64,000 nt of DNA from Oopsacas minuta (taxonomy: Eukaryota; Porifera; Hexactinellida; Lyssacinosida; Leucopsacidae): NCBI GenBank assembly GCA_024704765.1, contig JAKMXF010000332.1, positions 664,018-728,017 of the forward strand, written 5' to 3'. This document shows positions 11,601 to 24,607 of this stretch, in pieces. A program made the position numbers and the translations under genes. The notes beneath the pieces were generated by a model. It searched no databases and was not told the DNA's origin. It saw only the letters and a program-made list of their open reading frames with translations. The stretch's first letter is position 1. Each line of letters opens with the position of its first letter.

Positions 11601-12120
11601 ATAACTTAAGTTGAAGTAACTGAGTTAGTAGTTCATTTGGAGGACAAGAAGATATAGAGATCTGATAAAATAAGAGAAATCATTGCCTTTAAAGATTTGT
11701 CCTGATCACTGATTTAATTTCACTCGCCATGGATAAAATGAAATAGATACATTTTGATGAAACTTCTATGATCGTTGATAATATGAAACTGGTCCATTTT
11801 CACAACAGCCACATTTGTAAAATTTTCAGATCGAAGTGACTTCATTTGTTTGCGTAATTGGCAAATATATATTTATACCCACTCCATCTTGAAGCCATAT
11901 GTAACGTTGATTATTAATCTATGTTCATAATCTTGAAATACCAAAAGATCTAAAACCGTTTCTGTACCAATATTAATATTGTCATCATAGAGTTAGCATT
12001 TTATGAGTTATCACACACACCATAGATGTCATATGTTTTGTTAAAGTCATCTTATACCTCAATAATTGTTACTTTGTGGTCAATTCAGCGGAGCCAAAAT
12101 ATAATATACACCTAACTTCC
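8700..12120. other. intronic sequence, no gene seen
   Basis: This part of the large eIF3d intron shows no recognisable protein similarity. It holds a short CCGT-rich run near 10540-10552 and a reverse-oriented minisatellite stretch at 10630-10850. The open frames here are short and AT-biased, without splice or motif support. Confidence 0.5.
10630..10850 (-). repeat. dispersed minisatellite, reverse orientation
   Basis: Read on the minus strand, this stretch repeats the unit found at 19436-19960. CGAGTATGCTGATTCCGAA occurs near 10647, a diverged copy near 10805 (TATCCTGAATCCGAG), and the linking segment contains ACTTAGAGACTTGCT as in the plus-strand array. The two copies are about 155 bp apart. 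Confidence 0.5.
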
Positions 12121-12251
12121 CATATCCTTATAATACATTTTGATATGATATCTCTTACCAATTTGACGTAATCATGAATATGCCCATATATGGTCATTTT
12201 CGAGATTGCGCAAAAATCTTTAGAGACGCCATATCAAAATATATTATAACG
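12121..12251. repeat. palindromic repeat
   Basis: A left arm (about 12127-12157, with TAATACATTTTGATATGATA) pairs with a right arm (about 12221-12251, with CATATCAAAATATATTATAA). About 65 bp lie between them. A related left-arm sequence occurs at about 40965-41035, so this is probably a small MITE. Confidence 0.4.
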
Positions 12252-12825
12252 GTATTGGAAGTGAAGTGTTTTCTATAAATTGGTTATACCATCGGATTTG
12301 ATCATAATTTCGCAATTATCCGGATATATCAGGATATTAACACAATATTCGCAAATTATGGTATGTAAGATAACTAATACACTTTGGAACTTTATCAATT
12401 CATCATTACTGTGCCGACCCAATACGATTACTTAGTATAGTGGCTCAGTTCTAAAATCGGTGACTTAGTATACATAAATATTTGTATCCATGTATCTATA
12501 TCTACGTAATTTGGCACCAATAATCGTATTGACATCTAGTTGTGCTACTGACAAAATTCTACTCTGTTTATTTTCACACTTCTAGACACCTCTGTATTTT
12601 AGCCCAATCAGATTGTAGGGTTTACAAATAGGCAAAGATCATAAAATTCATTCTGGTGTAGTGTATATATGTTGATTTACACTCTAATATATTTATTTAT
12701 TTAGACTTCAATTCTATGGGTAAAACATTCTCTTAAATGCAGGGTGGGCCACGGGATTCTGATCAAAAGTAAATTGCTATCATTTGAAAACGAAAAAATA
12801 GAACTTAATTCTGTAAAAAGATTTT

Positions 12826-14388
12826 GAATCATATACCACAATAGTCGAACTTCTCTCAAGTATTAGCAATGTACTTGAGAAGAGGATCATCACCAGTCTC
12901 TGTGCTAGCCCATATTATTCATTAATGGCAGATGAAAGTACGGATGTAGCATCACAAGAAGAGTTGTCAGTATGCGCACGTTGGATAGAAGATAATACAC
13001 CAGTAGAACAATTTCTTGGAATTTTGCATGCGAAGGAGAAAAATGCTCAAGCGATCGCTTGTTAGCTTCGAACCTTTCTTCATTCCAAAAATATTGGTTT
13101 TGGTAAGATGCGTGGACTTGGTTTTGATAATACAAATATTATGTCGGGTCACAGAAGTGGTGTTCAAATACGGCTAAGATTACATGCACCAAGCTCTATC
13201 TATGTGCACTGTCGCTGCCATAAGCTTCAACTTCTGCATTAAATGCTGCATCAGAACATACAGTGGTGAAGAGAGTTTTGGGTACGCTATTAACAATCTG
13301 GAAGGCTTTACACTTTTCTCCCAAAAAAGCTGAGAAACTTGCTGAGATTCAAGATGAACTTCAGACTCCTGAATTCAAAATGCAGAAGCCTAGTGATACT
13401 CAGTGATTAGCCCTTGGGAGAGCTGTGTCTGTTGTGCGACGGAGATTACCAGGTTAGTCAGTACATTGAAGAGATTTACGCAGAAACTGGGGATGCAGAA
13501 TTATATGGAATTGCAAGTCTCTCAGTGAAGTACAAGACTGTCGCATGTATTTACATGCTATTAGATGTTCTTCATATCTTAGCGAAGTTGCAAGGAAGTC
13601 TACAAGCCAAGGATATTGATCTTGCGAGTGTGCCATTGATGGTTGCTAGTACTACTAAACGGCTGTTGGAGCTCAAAGAGGATTTAACAAGCAGCACATG
13701 GTTCAAGGAATATTCTTTGGTTTTTACTGATGATGCTCAATTAGGGGAGAAACACATCGTGGTATTGGAAGAAGAGAAGAGTGAATTTCTTCACAAGGTG
13801 TATCGACCATACCTCCAAAGTGTCATAGATCATATTAATGTCAGGATGCAATCTATTGAACTCATTTCAGCCATGTCTGTTTTTGACTCTCGCCATCTTC
13901 CTGGTACAGAAGAAGAATTATCAGAGTATGGAATGGAACAGATTAAGACACTCACGAATTTTTATAGTGTAGAACAAAGAATCAATGTAGGAGGAGATAA
14001 AGGTATATCACAGCCTGACATCGAAGCTAAAGAAACTGAGTCAGAGTGGAAATAGTTTCGACGCTTAATTTTTCTACAGTACAAAGGTAGGTCCTTACAA
14101 TTTGTACACTCACGACTGTAGGGGAACGGAGAGATATATGCTGCATTTCCAAACTTGGCAAAGATAGCCGCTATTTTGGAAGTATTACCAGTGACAACAG
14201 CCACAATCGAAAGGAATTTCAGCAATATGAAATTAATGAAAACGAGACTTCGCAGCCGAATGAGTGAAGAGACACTTGATTATTGTATGCGCATATGTGT
14301 TGAAGGTCCTGATCACCTATCTGATGAAAATTTAGAGGCAGTATTGGCGCATTATAAAGGAATGAGAATTAGAATTATCAATTTGTGA
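12826..14388 (+). pseudogene. hAT-family transposase, degenerate
   Basis: This is a cut-and-paste transposase of the hAT superfamily. Visible blocks in order are YSLMADESTDVASQEELSV (near 12918, first catalytic Asp region), GFDNTNIMSGHRSGV, a CHCHKLQLL-like CRCHKLQLL block (near 13210), a long open middle part from about 13414 to 14055, and the C-terminal block TTATIERNFSNMKLMKTRLR (near 14190) with the catalytic Glu and the RMSEETLDYCM tail. At least five stops or frameshifts break it, near 13063, 13240, 13405, 14055 and 14110. The closest relatives I recall are the domesticated or zinc-finger-bearing hATs of the ZNF862/KIAA1586 type. No termini were identified. Confidence 0.8.
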
Positions 14389-14896
14389 GTGGCTCTTTCA
14401 TGTTTTACTAACAATAGAAATATTCATTATTGGGAATTAAATTATATGTTTGGTGTTTACTTCAAGGTTGTAATATTTGATAATTGGGTACTAAGGATTT
14501 CAAAGCTTCCCCCCAAATTTAACATCCTAGATAGTACCCTGATTTCTATAAATATTTTCTTTTATTTCATCCATTCATAAACATACTCCTTTATTTTCAT
14601 CACTTTCTTCCTACAATCCACAGTGGCTTTAATTCGTAATTTAGTAGATATAGGTATTAGTTTACTACTTAGCTATTTTAAATTTACTATTGAAGTATTG
14701 GAAATCAGTGGTCGCTAGTAGAATGCAACTATCATAATTTATTTAGGATTTCGCATTATGTTTATTTTCAGGTATTCTTAAGTTTGGCAAAAACATTATT
14801 ATGGTTGAATGTTTATATTTTTTGTAACCCATGAACTTTAATAATATTACCCATATGATGTGAAATTTGGAAATTGTTTTTATCTCCAATAAACTT

Positions 14897-15220
14897 AATC
14901 CATCATTTTGCTAAAATATTTAATTAACCGCCCTGTAAGTCTCATGCGATAAGGATGACAAAATTCTCCACATATTTTACAATTAGTTTGCTGTCGGTAG
15001 CTCGCTTGAACAAGGTCACTTTGACTAAGGGAATATACAAACACATCCTTGGAGTTTGATTGAGATGACATTTTTCTGGCAAGATGTTCGCCGCATTTTC
15101 TAATCAATGTATTGCATGCCTCGACTGCTTCTTCAGAAGAGTCCTTAAGTCCGAAACCATAGTTACAATCTTTGATTAATCCTGGAGGATGAGCTTATAA
15201 TTCTGTGAAGTGATGGAGTT
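14897..15220 (-). pseudogene. unrecognised decayed coding fragment
   Basis: The minus strand is open from about 15205 to the stop near 14897, with codon use unlike the AT-rich surroundings. It contains CNYGFGLKDSSEEAVEAC, RKCGEHLARKMSSQ and a CKICGEFCHPYRM cluster that could be a zinc knuckle. A stop interrupts the frame further upstream. I do not recognise the family. Its position next to a hAT remnant suggests a transposon protein or an accessory ORF of one. Confidence 0.35.
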
Positions 15221-16484
15221 ATACTTGCCCATGGAAATCGATAAATGTTGATTCATATGTCACTTTGCAAAGCGAATCCAATTTGTCTGTGTCAATTGCA
15301 TGATTCTAGTTAAAGTCGCGTGACATTACGGAAGTTTGGTTTGTATAGTACGTATAGATTCACTCAGATCTGGTGGGACCATGATACGCACCCATTAGAT
15401 GAAGTTTATATCAGCATGGAGGAATGTATTTTGAAGTGATCCAGTTAGGCCGCAGCAGCCTTAAGAAAGTGGTCCGGTTAATATCTCACTTAATATAGCA
15501 CTACTAAACTAACAACACCAAAAGTGATTTAAACCAGACAGTGCCGGCTATATCATACGTCTACTGTATTCAAATCTAATAAAACAGAAGTTGGTTGTGT
15601 CTTATTGTACCTATTTTTGAAATTCTTGAAGAGGCATAGTGAGTGTAGATATACTTGTGTCTCACTTCTAGGATAACAACAAACTGCCCAACTGTTTAAT
15701 CTCAAATAAACGGGGTTTATTTGAGGCCTTGGACGACTTAAGTACGTAAACTATGTAGATTCAGGCGTAGTCCTGCTATCCTACCCCTCGGTTATGTATT
15801 ACTATATCTGATTCCTTATTAATGGCTTAGCTATAATACAGCTTTTCGTAATAATACATAAACATCATGGCATCATTCGAAATGGTGACTCTCCTTAATC
15901 CGAAAAAATGACCTCTCCTTGATGATTGAATAGCTAATACAAAAACATCGTGCTTAGTATAGCTATTTATATGTTATTGTTTCCTTTCTCTGCTGTTTCT
16001 ATATTTACTGCTAGTAGCTTACTTATTATGCACATATCGATAGTCGTGTCCAGGTCCTCAATCGGGTCCTGGAAATATGTGAACATTTATGGGGGAATGG
16101 ACCCCAAATTGTGCGAGCATTTGACATATTGACTTATGACATTACACAGGTCAAATTATTTTCTCTCCAATAACCTACGTATAAGATAAGACAGGACATT
16201 TGACATTTGAAATGGCCCAATATTGGGAAAATTGAAAAATTTCCTATAGAATCCCCAACTTTGACCCATCTAGGTGGAAAGTACTAACAACACATATGGG
16301 CATTAATGGCTCCTAATTTTTTGGAGCGCGCTTTGAGCCAAAGAGGTAGCTCACTCCCACCTCCGCCCGTTTCCGATCTAATTGCAATGTACAACGTCAA
16401 ACCGTTTCAATTAATTATCAATTATACAAAAGTGTCCCAGCATCCACTTTTATTGCAAGAATACTGAATTTGATCCAAAATAAT

Positions 16485-17811
16485 AGGGCGTTCAACAAGT
16501 CCTGCGGGCGATACCATAGAATATGATGCAAACATTATACACACTAATTCACTATATTATTTATTCAAAGTAATCATCTCCTGCAGATACACAAAGTTTT
16601 AACCTTTCCACCCACTTGTAAAACACATTTCTGTACTCTTCTTCGGGGATTGATTTGAAGTACTGGTACAGGCCCGTTCCGAGTGCTTGTAATGTGTTAA
16701 AATCTTTGCCTTGAAGGAAGATTTTAACCTTGGGGAATAGCCAAAATCACATGGAGCTAGGTCTGGTGAGTATGATGGATGGGGAAGTAATTCTAACCCT
16801 TCTACATCCAAGAAATATTTGGTAAGCTTAGCTGTATGGGAACTGGTGTTATCAATTAAAATCTTCATTCTTCAAGTTCCTGTTTTCGGGAAGTACTTTT
16901 CTATATTTTTTATCAAATTTGGAAGCACTTGCTCTGTAAAGAAAGTAGCAGTAATAGCCTTGCCACTCTCACAAGGTAATTGCGAGACAATTCCATGACT
17001 ACTGAAGAAGATGGTATACATAATCTTAACTTTTCTGAAGTCTGACCTAGGAATTTTGCCGGTTGTTCGTCGCCCCTCACCCATGATCGCTTCTTATACT
17101 TGCTATAGGGTGTTGAATAGTACACCACGTCTCGTCACCAGTAATAATCTCTGGTGGGCGTCTAGAATCGCAGTCCTCATAAGTTTGCAAGAGTTTCTTG
17201 GCAATATTCAGTCGTGCCAAACTTTGATTCTCACTGAGCTTATACGGGACCCATTTCCCACAAATCGATCGGTAGCCAAGCTCAGTCGTCAGAATTGTAT
17301 GAATAGCTCCCGATGAAATCTCTATACTTTGTTCTAACTGATTGACAGTAATGCACTTGTCTTCCAGACTATACTTTCAATGAGTGCAATATTCTCTGAA
17401 GTGGTGGCGGATACCGGTCTTCCAGATCGAGGCAAATCTGTGATATCAGCATCACCAGATCTAAGACCGGCAGCCCATCGCTCTACAGCAGATCTGGAAG
17501 GGCAATCCACGCACAATATCTCCTGTAACTCACTGAAGATCTGTACGGGCTGGATCTTGAGTATTGTGCGAAACTCTTTGTAAGCTCGCCATTTGAGGTT
17601 GAAATTATCATCCTTTGAAGCCATAAATTCAACAGTGGGTATAAATTGACTACTCGTAACTATCCCAAAAATTCATAATTTGTATTGAATACGCTTGAAA
17701 CTTTCAGTATATGGAGTTTAACTATATGGGCTTATAATATATGAAAGTTAGATATATTACTTGACTAATTCCTAAGATGTATCATGACCCGCAAGACTTA
17801 TTGAACGCCCT
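16485..17811 (-). mobile_element. mariner element, copy 1 of a near-identical pair
   Basis: Inverted ends AGGGCGTTCAACAAGTC (16485) and, in reverse, AGGGCGTTCAATAAGTC (17811) bound a 1.33-kb mariner. The minus-strand transposase starts at 17624 (MASKDDNFNLKWRAYKEF). It has the HTH region with CPSRSAVERWAAGLRSGD, the first Asp in ITGDET (about 17130), the second in ILIDNTSSHTAK (about 16850) and the third in YSPDLAPCDF (about 16760). Frameshifts occur after SALLSIS, after TGDETWC, after SEKLR and after SPDLAPCDF. A TGA precedes the MKILIDN block. The copy at 56441-57765 has the same breaks. Confidence 0.9.
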
Positions 17812-17992
17812 CATAATGATGATTTTTGTGAATTGTTTTGCAATATGATAGGAGCGCGCTTCAGGTCCTGTTCTTCAAGATTTGAGGGCGCTCCTTTACC
17901 CTCATAATGATGATTTTTGTGAATTGTTTTGCAATATGATAGGAGCGCGCTTCAGGTCCTGTTCTTCAAGATTTGAGGGCGCTCCTTTAATG
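17811..17992. repeat. 91-bp tandem duplication
   Basis: A 91-bp unit occurs twice head to tail with essentially no differences (17811-17901 and 17902-17992), starting TCATAATGATGATTTTTGTG. Each unit ends in a roughly 50-bp segment, GGAGCGCGCTTCAGG ... GAGGGCGCTCC, with complementary ends. A diverged copy of that segment lies in reverse at 60793-60840. The duplication directly abuts the mariner end. Confidence 0.8.
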
Positions 17993-19180
17993 CTCTGCAA
18001 CACAGTGTATCTCTGTAACATATTTTTGGCCTACGAGCGATGAACAAAGAAAGGGACAAGTACGAGCGACTTGAATTATTATAATACAAAAATCTAAAAA
18101 ATCTAAAACAATCTACACTACCGAATAAATGTACTCGCACACAACTAATTCTACAATTGTAAATCTTGGAAATTCTGTAAATATTTCAATATACATAGGA
18201 TAATAGCTTAAAGAACTATCTAACTGTCTTAGTTAACATTGTCCTGACTATATTGATTAATGTTTTTCTATGTAGATATTTTATTGGCCACTTTTGCTTA
18301 TTAAATAGAGCTAATTAAATATTCAATTCCAGATTGCATTAAATTCAAATGGGAACCAATTTTGATAATATTTGAATTCTACACAGTTTGACAATTTTGA
18401 ATTGGTTTGAGTAGATGTTGTTGACGTATTAGCATTTTTATTTATGTGCTACATGTAACTGAAGTGGCAAATATCCAATATGTGTGCACCAGCTATGTAG
18501 ATACATTTGGCAAAAGCGACTTTTTCTCCGAAAAATGCGAAACAGAAATATAATTATTAAACACTCCAATTCTCCAAAATATGTCTAGTTGCGAGCGCTA
18601 GTAGAATATCTACGTAGCATATCATGAAGAATGCCCCTTGAAGTGAATTTCTGTTGAGCGAAATATATAATTTACTAAAGTTATATTTAGTAGAACCTAT
18701 GACAATTTACACTTCCGAAAGATAATATTTGGCCTTGAAAATGTTTAAGAATTGTCAATGAGCAACATTCAATAAATACACATGAATATTTTGCTGATCT
18801 TATATATAAAAATCTATATGCTTTAGATGATCTAATAGTCATGATATTGGGAAAGATTTCATCTTTAAATGTGGCTATATTACACTTTCAAGTTATTATA
18901 GCATGCAGTATAATATTACTCTGCATTTATTATTATTTATATAAATCAACTTATTGCTAATGAAGTATTTTCATTTTTTCAATGTGAGGAATATATGCAA
19001 TAAGAAAATTAGTTTGGTGGTAAATATTTGCAAACGAGCCGTTTCGCTTTCGCCCGCTTTCCGGCTTGCAAAAACTATATCTTCCATGCGACTCTGCACT
19101 TCTTGTCTCGAATTCACTAAGTATAAACTTACAAAATTGGGTAAATATGATTATTTCAACAATACGTGTTATTTAACATC

Positions 19181-19402
19181 AAGGTTGCAACCGAATATTA
19201 TATGTGAAATAGTTCAATACTCGGTTACAAACCGAATATTTGTATTCAGTATTTGGTTTGCGCAATCCGAATATTATCAGTATTGTTCTGTTAATTTTAC
19301 CGAATATTTCAGTATTCTGTTGGCCAAATCAATAATATCAGTATTCGGTTAAGTTACTATTCATGAATACTGATATATATTCGTTCGATTGGTTTCAACC
19401 TT
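19181..19402. mobile_element. short MITE, family with the copy at 40563-40739
   Basis: This 222-bp unit starts AAGGTTGCAACCGAATA and ends GGTTTCAACCTT, giving short inverted ends. Inside, the motif CAGTATTCGGTT recurs several times in both orientations. The unit at 40563-40739 has the same ends and the shared block ACTATTCATGAATACTGATA. No coding capacity is visible; I would expect mobilisation by a hAT-like transposase. A target duplication is not clear. Confidence 0.65.
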
Positions 19403-19435
19403 ACTTAATATTCATAAAAACTTGAAAGAATTTCC

Positions 19436-19960
19436 TCAAGAGAAAATTGAATTTGTGAAATTCGGATCCTTTTATGACCATCTATACCCAATAAGAGTAA
19501 GTCTCTACTTATATTTTTAGATTTTCAATGTTGTTTACTTTATATTCCTGATAACGACAATAACTTTATATAAGAGAAATGAAAATGCGAAATTCGGGTA
19601 ATGCATATCTTGTTGTGCCGTTGCACTGTAATGGCAAGTCTCTAAGTATATTTCGAGATTTCAACTATTAGTTTACTCTCTCTTCATAAAACAACAAATA
19701 ATTTTGCATATGAGAAACTTGAAAATGCAAAATTCGGATTCATCGTACTTGATTACCTCTATGTCTGTTGAGAGCAAGTCTCTAAGTGTATTTCGAGATA
19801 TCAACTATTTGTTACTTTCTATTCATATAATCAACAAGTATATTTTGTTATGACCAAGTCGAATGTGTTATATCGGAATCAGCATACTCGTTTAATTTAC
19901 ATTTGCTAAATCGTCAACAGAAAGCATTTGTTATTCCCTATGCATATATAGGTAGACAAT
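19436..19960 (+). repeat. minisatellite array, four ~138-bp units
   Basis: Four diverged units begin near 19436, 19574, 19710 and 19852. Each opens with a block like AAAATGCAAAATTCGGATTC. Most carry CAAGTCTCTAAGTATATTTC about 60-70 bp later, followed by a Thr/Phe-rich AT segment. The last unit contains CGGAATCAGCATACTCG. The same units occur singly elsewhere in the window. Confidence 0.7.
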
Positions 19961-19969
19961 TATTCCATA

Positions 19970-22300
19970 TCATTATAATCGAAGTGGACAAACAAATAAA
20001 CAAACAAACACACTCGCACAATAATTGAGTCTTAATGATATACATTAATAAGGATAATTTATCCGCCCCATTCTTAATTGGTTCTCCACCACTGTCCATT
20101 GTTATACTGTTTGATTTACTTGTGGGTCGATTTGTAACCGTTTCCAATCTATCAAATACCTGTGTGAACATGAATTGAGTAATTCTTTAGTTAGCAATTA
20201 ATACTGTGTCGGAATTTATAGCTTCGATGGATTAGGGCGATCACTAAATATTCTCTTACGCCTCATACTACTCTCGAGGTCAAAATTGCGGGTGGAGAAA
20301 AACATTTAGATGTCATAGATGGTTTGACTACAATCGACTCCGCTTTCTGGGACACATCGGATCTGGCCCTTTTGCTTGATTAAGCTGAGTTCAGCCAGAA
20401 TATGACAAATTCTACATCATGTGAATAATACATATATCTTTAACATAAAGTGCAAAATTTGGATATTACATATATTCATACTTTATATCCTTGAGTATTA
20501 CCGTCTGTATTTGTGATATAAAGGTTTACCATTCTAAGTGTTAGATATCTGTTTTGTTCGTATGCTGTAATTTTGCAGCTTCTAAACTCATACATCCACA
20601 GTGTCAGCTATTATAAGAATATTGTGGTTGCAGTGACGTAATGTTGTCATGATGGAACAATCACTTTGTCATATCACAGAAAATATTTGACCAATAAATA
20701 TATTTTTCATGAAAACATATTCACATCAACTATTAGTAACTATTTATTTGATAAAATAGTTGAGAAGAATGAGGACATTTTCTGTTCTCGTAGCCCTATG
20801 GCAGTGCTGCAACACCTGCACGACACCTTTGAATTCCAATAGGTTTAGTACCTTAAAGAACATCTTAATATTTGCACCACATGTGACAGTAGTGTACTCC
20901 ACTTTTATGAACAGAATTGTTGCAAATATTAGCTCTATTTCCAACATTACAAATTATTACAAGCTCGTGTTGAAAGACCTCAAATGATTTTTATATTATA
21001 TTTGATTGTGTTTTCACTATTCTAGTGATCCACTTCTGCCCTATGTGGTACAATTGGTACAATGTAAATTCTCAACAAGAATTACTCTAAACAACTCTGA
21101 ATATTGATTCTGGGCTAATTAGGACCCTTTGAATTAACATTTGCAGTCGTAATTGTCTATCTAATTCAATAACACATAATATTGCCTTAGAATGACCATT
21201 ATCACTTGGCCTTCCCATTGTTTCTTTTTAAGTTAATATAGCAACATTTTTACTCTTTTATATTTTTGAGGCAGCTCATGTTGCCATAATTTCTTACAAC
21301 TATTTTGTGTAACCTATGTTTCTAATATTACTTAATTATCTAGACAATCTTCAGTTATTTCTACCTATATACTTTGATATTTAGACAATATTCTAGCGAA
21401 GTGCTGTGTATACACCACCTAGAAATACTTTCGTGAGCAAGAGGATCTATTCCTTTATAGTGTATATTCACAACAGATACCCTTTACCCAATCTAAATAC
21501 TTAAGAATACTAAATATGGATTATGAGTATGATGCCAGGACTAATTTATGTTGCTCGAACCCCAGCGTAATTTGGAGAACCCCTTTTGTGCACCTCCGTA
21601 ATTCAAGTAACTTATTTTTGGCAGTTGTAAGCCAATAATTGAGTTATTTATTGATATGCCAAACGAACTTTTCCCTCCGATACTTGCCCCCAACCTCTAC
21701 CCTCCGTTCGCCAAATCCTCACTCCGCCTGTAGATGATAACTTACGCATTTGCATTTCAAGTTATATTAATGCATGCTATATTTATGCAGATTATCTCTA
21801 AATGCATACATATTCTCTGTATCTTTATGACAGATTGTTATTCCGGGCAGTTAAGCTGATATGTATTGGCACATATGGTCTGCACTAAACAATTCTGATT
21901 CTATGCATTTCTCCTTGTTTCTTGTAAACACTGTACCTGGGACCATAATTGCTTGTCCTTTAATGATCTACAAACTCAATAAAGTAGTGATAAAACAGAT
22001 CATTGTAATGGTGCTGAATGCTTAGGAATACTTTTAAGAGCCAATGTCATCTCTATACATTAATCGCTTTGGAATTCAAATACAATTGGGACAGTCCGAA
22101 CAGTTGGTACTTGGCCAGCATCTTCTTTTCTATCTGCCCATACGTGTATTATCCTTATTTTGTTGTTCTGCCCAGAGGAGTGACTTAGTATTTTGTCATG
22201 GATTTTAGTTGATATAAACTTACTGATTGTGTGAGCCCAATAACCTAGAGTCCTAAACCAGTTATGTTTTGTTGTGTAAATCAACAGTTTTCATTTAATT
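19970..22300. other. intronic sequence, no gene seen
   Basis: I see no recognisable coding similarity here. It contains a short (AAAC)n-like run near 19990-20012 and otherwise AT-rich unique-looking sequence. Confidence 0.5.
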
Positions 22301-22311
22301 ACCATGGATTC

Positions 22312-22733
22312 CCAGGGTTTTAGATTTGATTGATATTTCATTCAAGTCCAAATGAAATCAATTCTAATCAAATCCAAATTTAATCACTCGGTAATATGAG
22401 TTCCGGATATTATAAGACCTACTAATATATCCGGGCCCTGCCTACGTACGTAATGCGAATGTCTACTGCATGTACTCATGTGTGATAATAATGATCACAG
22501 GCTGTAGTACACTAATAAATTTCTGGGTTACCACGACAATGTACTATATTTTATTGACAGATCCTAGCAACGGATTTAATATATGCATACTTAAAGCTGA
22601 ATTCAATTTTAAAATGGATTTGATTCAGACATTAAATCAAATCCAAATCAAATCATTTTTCTATTTAAAATGTATCAAATCCATCCCAATCAATTCCTAA
22701 CCAAATCAAAATCAAATCAGATTCATAACTCTG
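22312..22733. mobile_element. MITE-like unit with AATCAAATC iterons
   Basis: Imperfect inverted ends CCAGGGTTTTAGATTTGATT (22312) and, in reverse, CCAGAGTTATGAATCTGATT (22733) bound about 420 bp. Both flanks inside the ends are crowded with ATTTGATT/AATCAAATC repeats. This is typical of small hAT-type non-autonomous elements. An 8-bp duplication is not convincing. Confidence 0.45.
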
Positions 22734-22974
22734 GAGATTTCTAGTACAGCCTACTTACACATTAGTTTTCTCTTTTCGAATTATTCTATTGTTATCGTCA
22801 ACCATATTTGAGTATTAATAATTTGATTTTCTCTACAATTTACTTATTCATGATCCCATATATATGTTCTACATTACCTAATACTTCAGGCGCAACTTAA
22901 TATATGCATATATTCACCCGTATATTGATCCTCTGTTCGCGTGCGCATGGAGCGAGGAAAGATTTTGTGGATAG

Positions 22975-23070
22975 TGTATTAAGATCTTTCGATTAAAGAT
23001 CATACGATCCGCATCTGGATCCTTATTGAGGATCGGGTTCGGATCGATAATTTTCTGAATGGATCCCAAT
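22975..23070. repeat. cluster of GGATC/GATCC motifs
   Basis: Within about 80 bp there are at least seven copies of GATC in contexts such as CGATCCG, GGATCC, GGATCGGG and CGGATCGA. This is much denser than the surroundings. The cluster may be an eroded iteron-bearing transposon end. Confidence 0.3.
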
Positions 23071-24607
23071 CCCTCCAAATATTTACAAATACTAATGCTA
23101 TATTCTTATATAAGACAGAATAACCCGCACAAGTAGTTACAAACTCGAAACTCGAGACTCAATCTATAGTCACTTTTATTTCATTTGCTCAATGATCCAA
23201 AATCCAAAAGGGACATTAGAGGTAGATAGCATAGTCTAAACCTGTTTCTTGTACTTATCATTTTTTCAAATTTTATTTAGTTCTCAGATGTAAATAATGT
23301 GGGATTTACATATATTTTCCTTCTCTTATTTACTATATTGCCTTAAAAAAACACGTGTTAGGAAATTCTGGTTTCGGCAGTATGTATAATGAATGTTGTT
23401 ACTATATATGTACTAACAAATATTTACTTATAGAAGAGTGGTTCAAACACTTAAATAGTATTACTTAAATAAATATTGTATTAATCTTTTAATTATTTTC
23501 TTGCCAGAAATGTATGTATGAATAAAATAGATAATCATATCATAAGTTATTGTCGAAACTTTCACCTATAATACTCCAAATATTTAGAAACGCTTTTGAA
23601 AATGTTCAGAATCTTTGACAAATATGCATCTGGTGAAGAGAGAGTCATAATTTTGTGACCATGGACCCTTCAGGCCCAGGCTCTAGGATTCCCACCCTCC
23701 CGAAGCCGCGGCGAATAGTTGCAGGATTGCTGGAAAATTCCAACTGTTAGATTGTCGCGAAATATTGGTACCTGCTAACATAATTTAAAGATCATATTTG
23801 GCCTAACCAAAATTGTACTGTCCGAGATTTCTCATATATTTTATAGCTAATTCGGAAGATGAATGACGGAAACAGTGTATATTTTGAGTAGTCGGACATA
23901 GGGTAGGTGGCAGAATAGCGTTCGACACATTTCGTTGAAATACGAATGTCAACTTTCTCAAATTCTCCCAGCGAAATAAATTTCTGGAAAGATGCAGCAC
24001 TAATTCATACTAGCAATCAATGGAATCACTCTATCCTTATGCACGCATTACCTTCGGTATTGAAATCTCGATTAGTGTAAAGTTTGGAGCTATATCACTC
24101 ATTGTTTTTGTGTTATAGCTTCAAAGCCAAGCCGGAATGTGATCTACAATCCATTCAAACATACGTAGGCGGCGCCTTATCTAGGTGGGCACTGACTGGC
24201 AAGGGTCTACTTTTGGTTGTTCGTATTGAATATTGTATTTCAATGCAACTGATCCTACTTGTCACGCTAGGCGTAAATATAGAGAGGTCCGAAATATTGA
24301 ATGCGAAAAGTGATCAACCTTAGAGCAAATGAAACTAGTTATTGAAATAACGAACAGTATCTTAATAATTCATATTTTGTTACATGTAGCTCTTCAGGGT
24401 GATTATCCCAATTATGGTTCTGTAAAAGTTGCTTTTGAATTATATTTCTGAAATCGTGGGATTATTTTATGTGTATATTTGTATCTCTTAGTAACCCTCA
24501 ATTTCTCCTCCGCTTTAGGGCTATCGCTTACATAACACTGTCACTTATCTAATTATTACTATATCATAATTGAGTTATGTTGGTCTTTGAAACAATAAAG
24601 AACAGAA

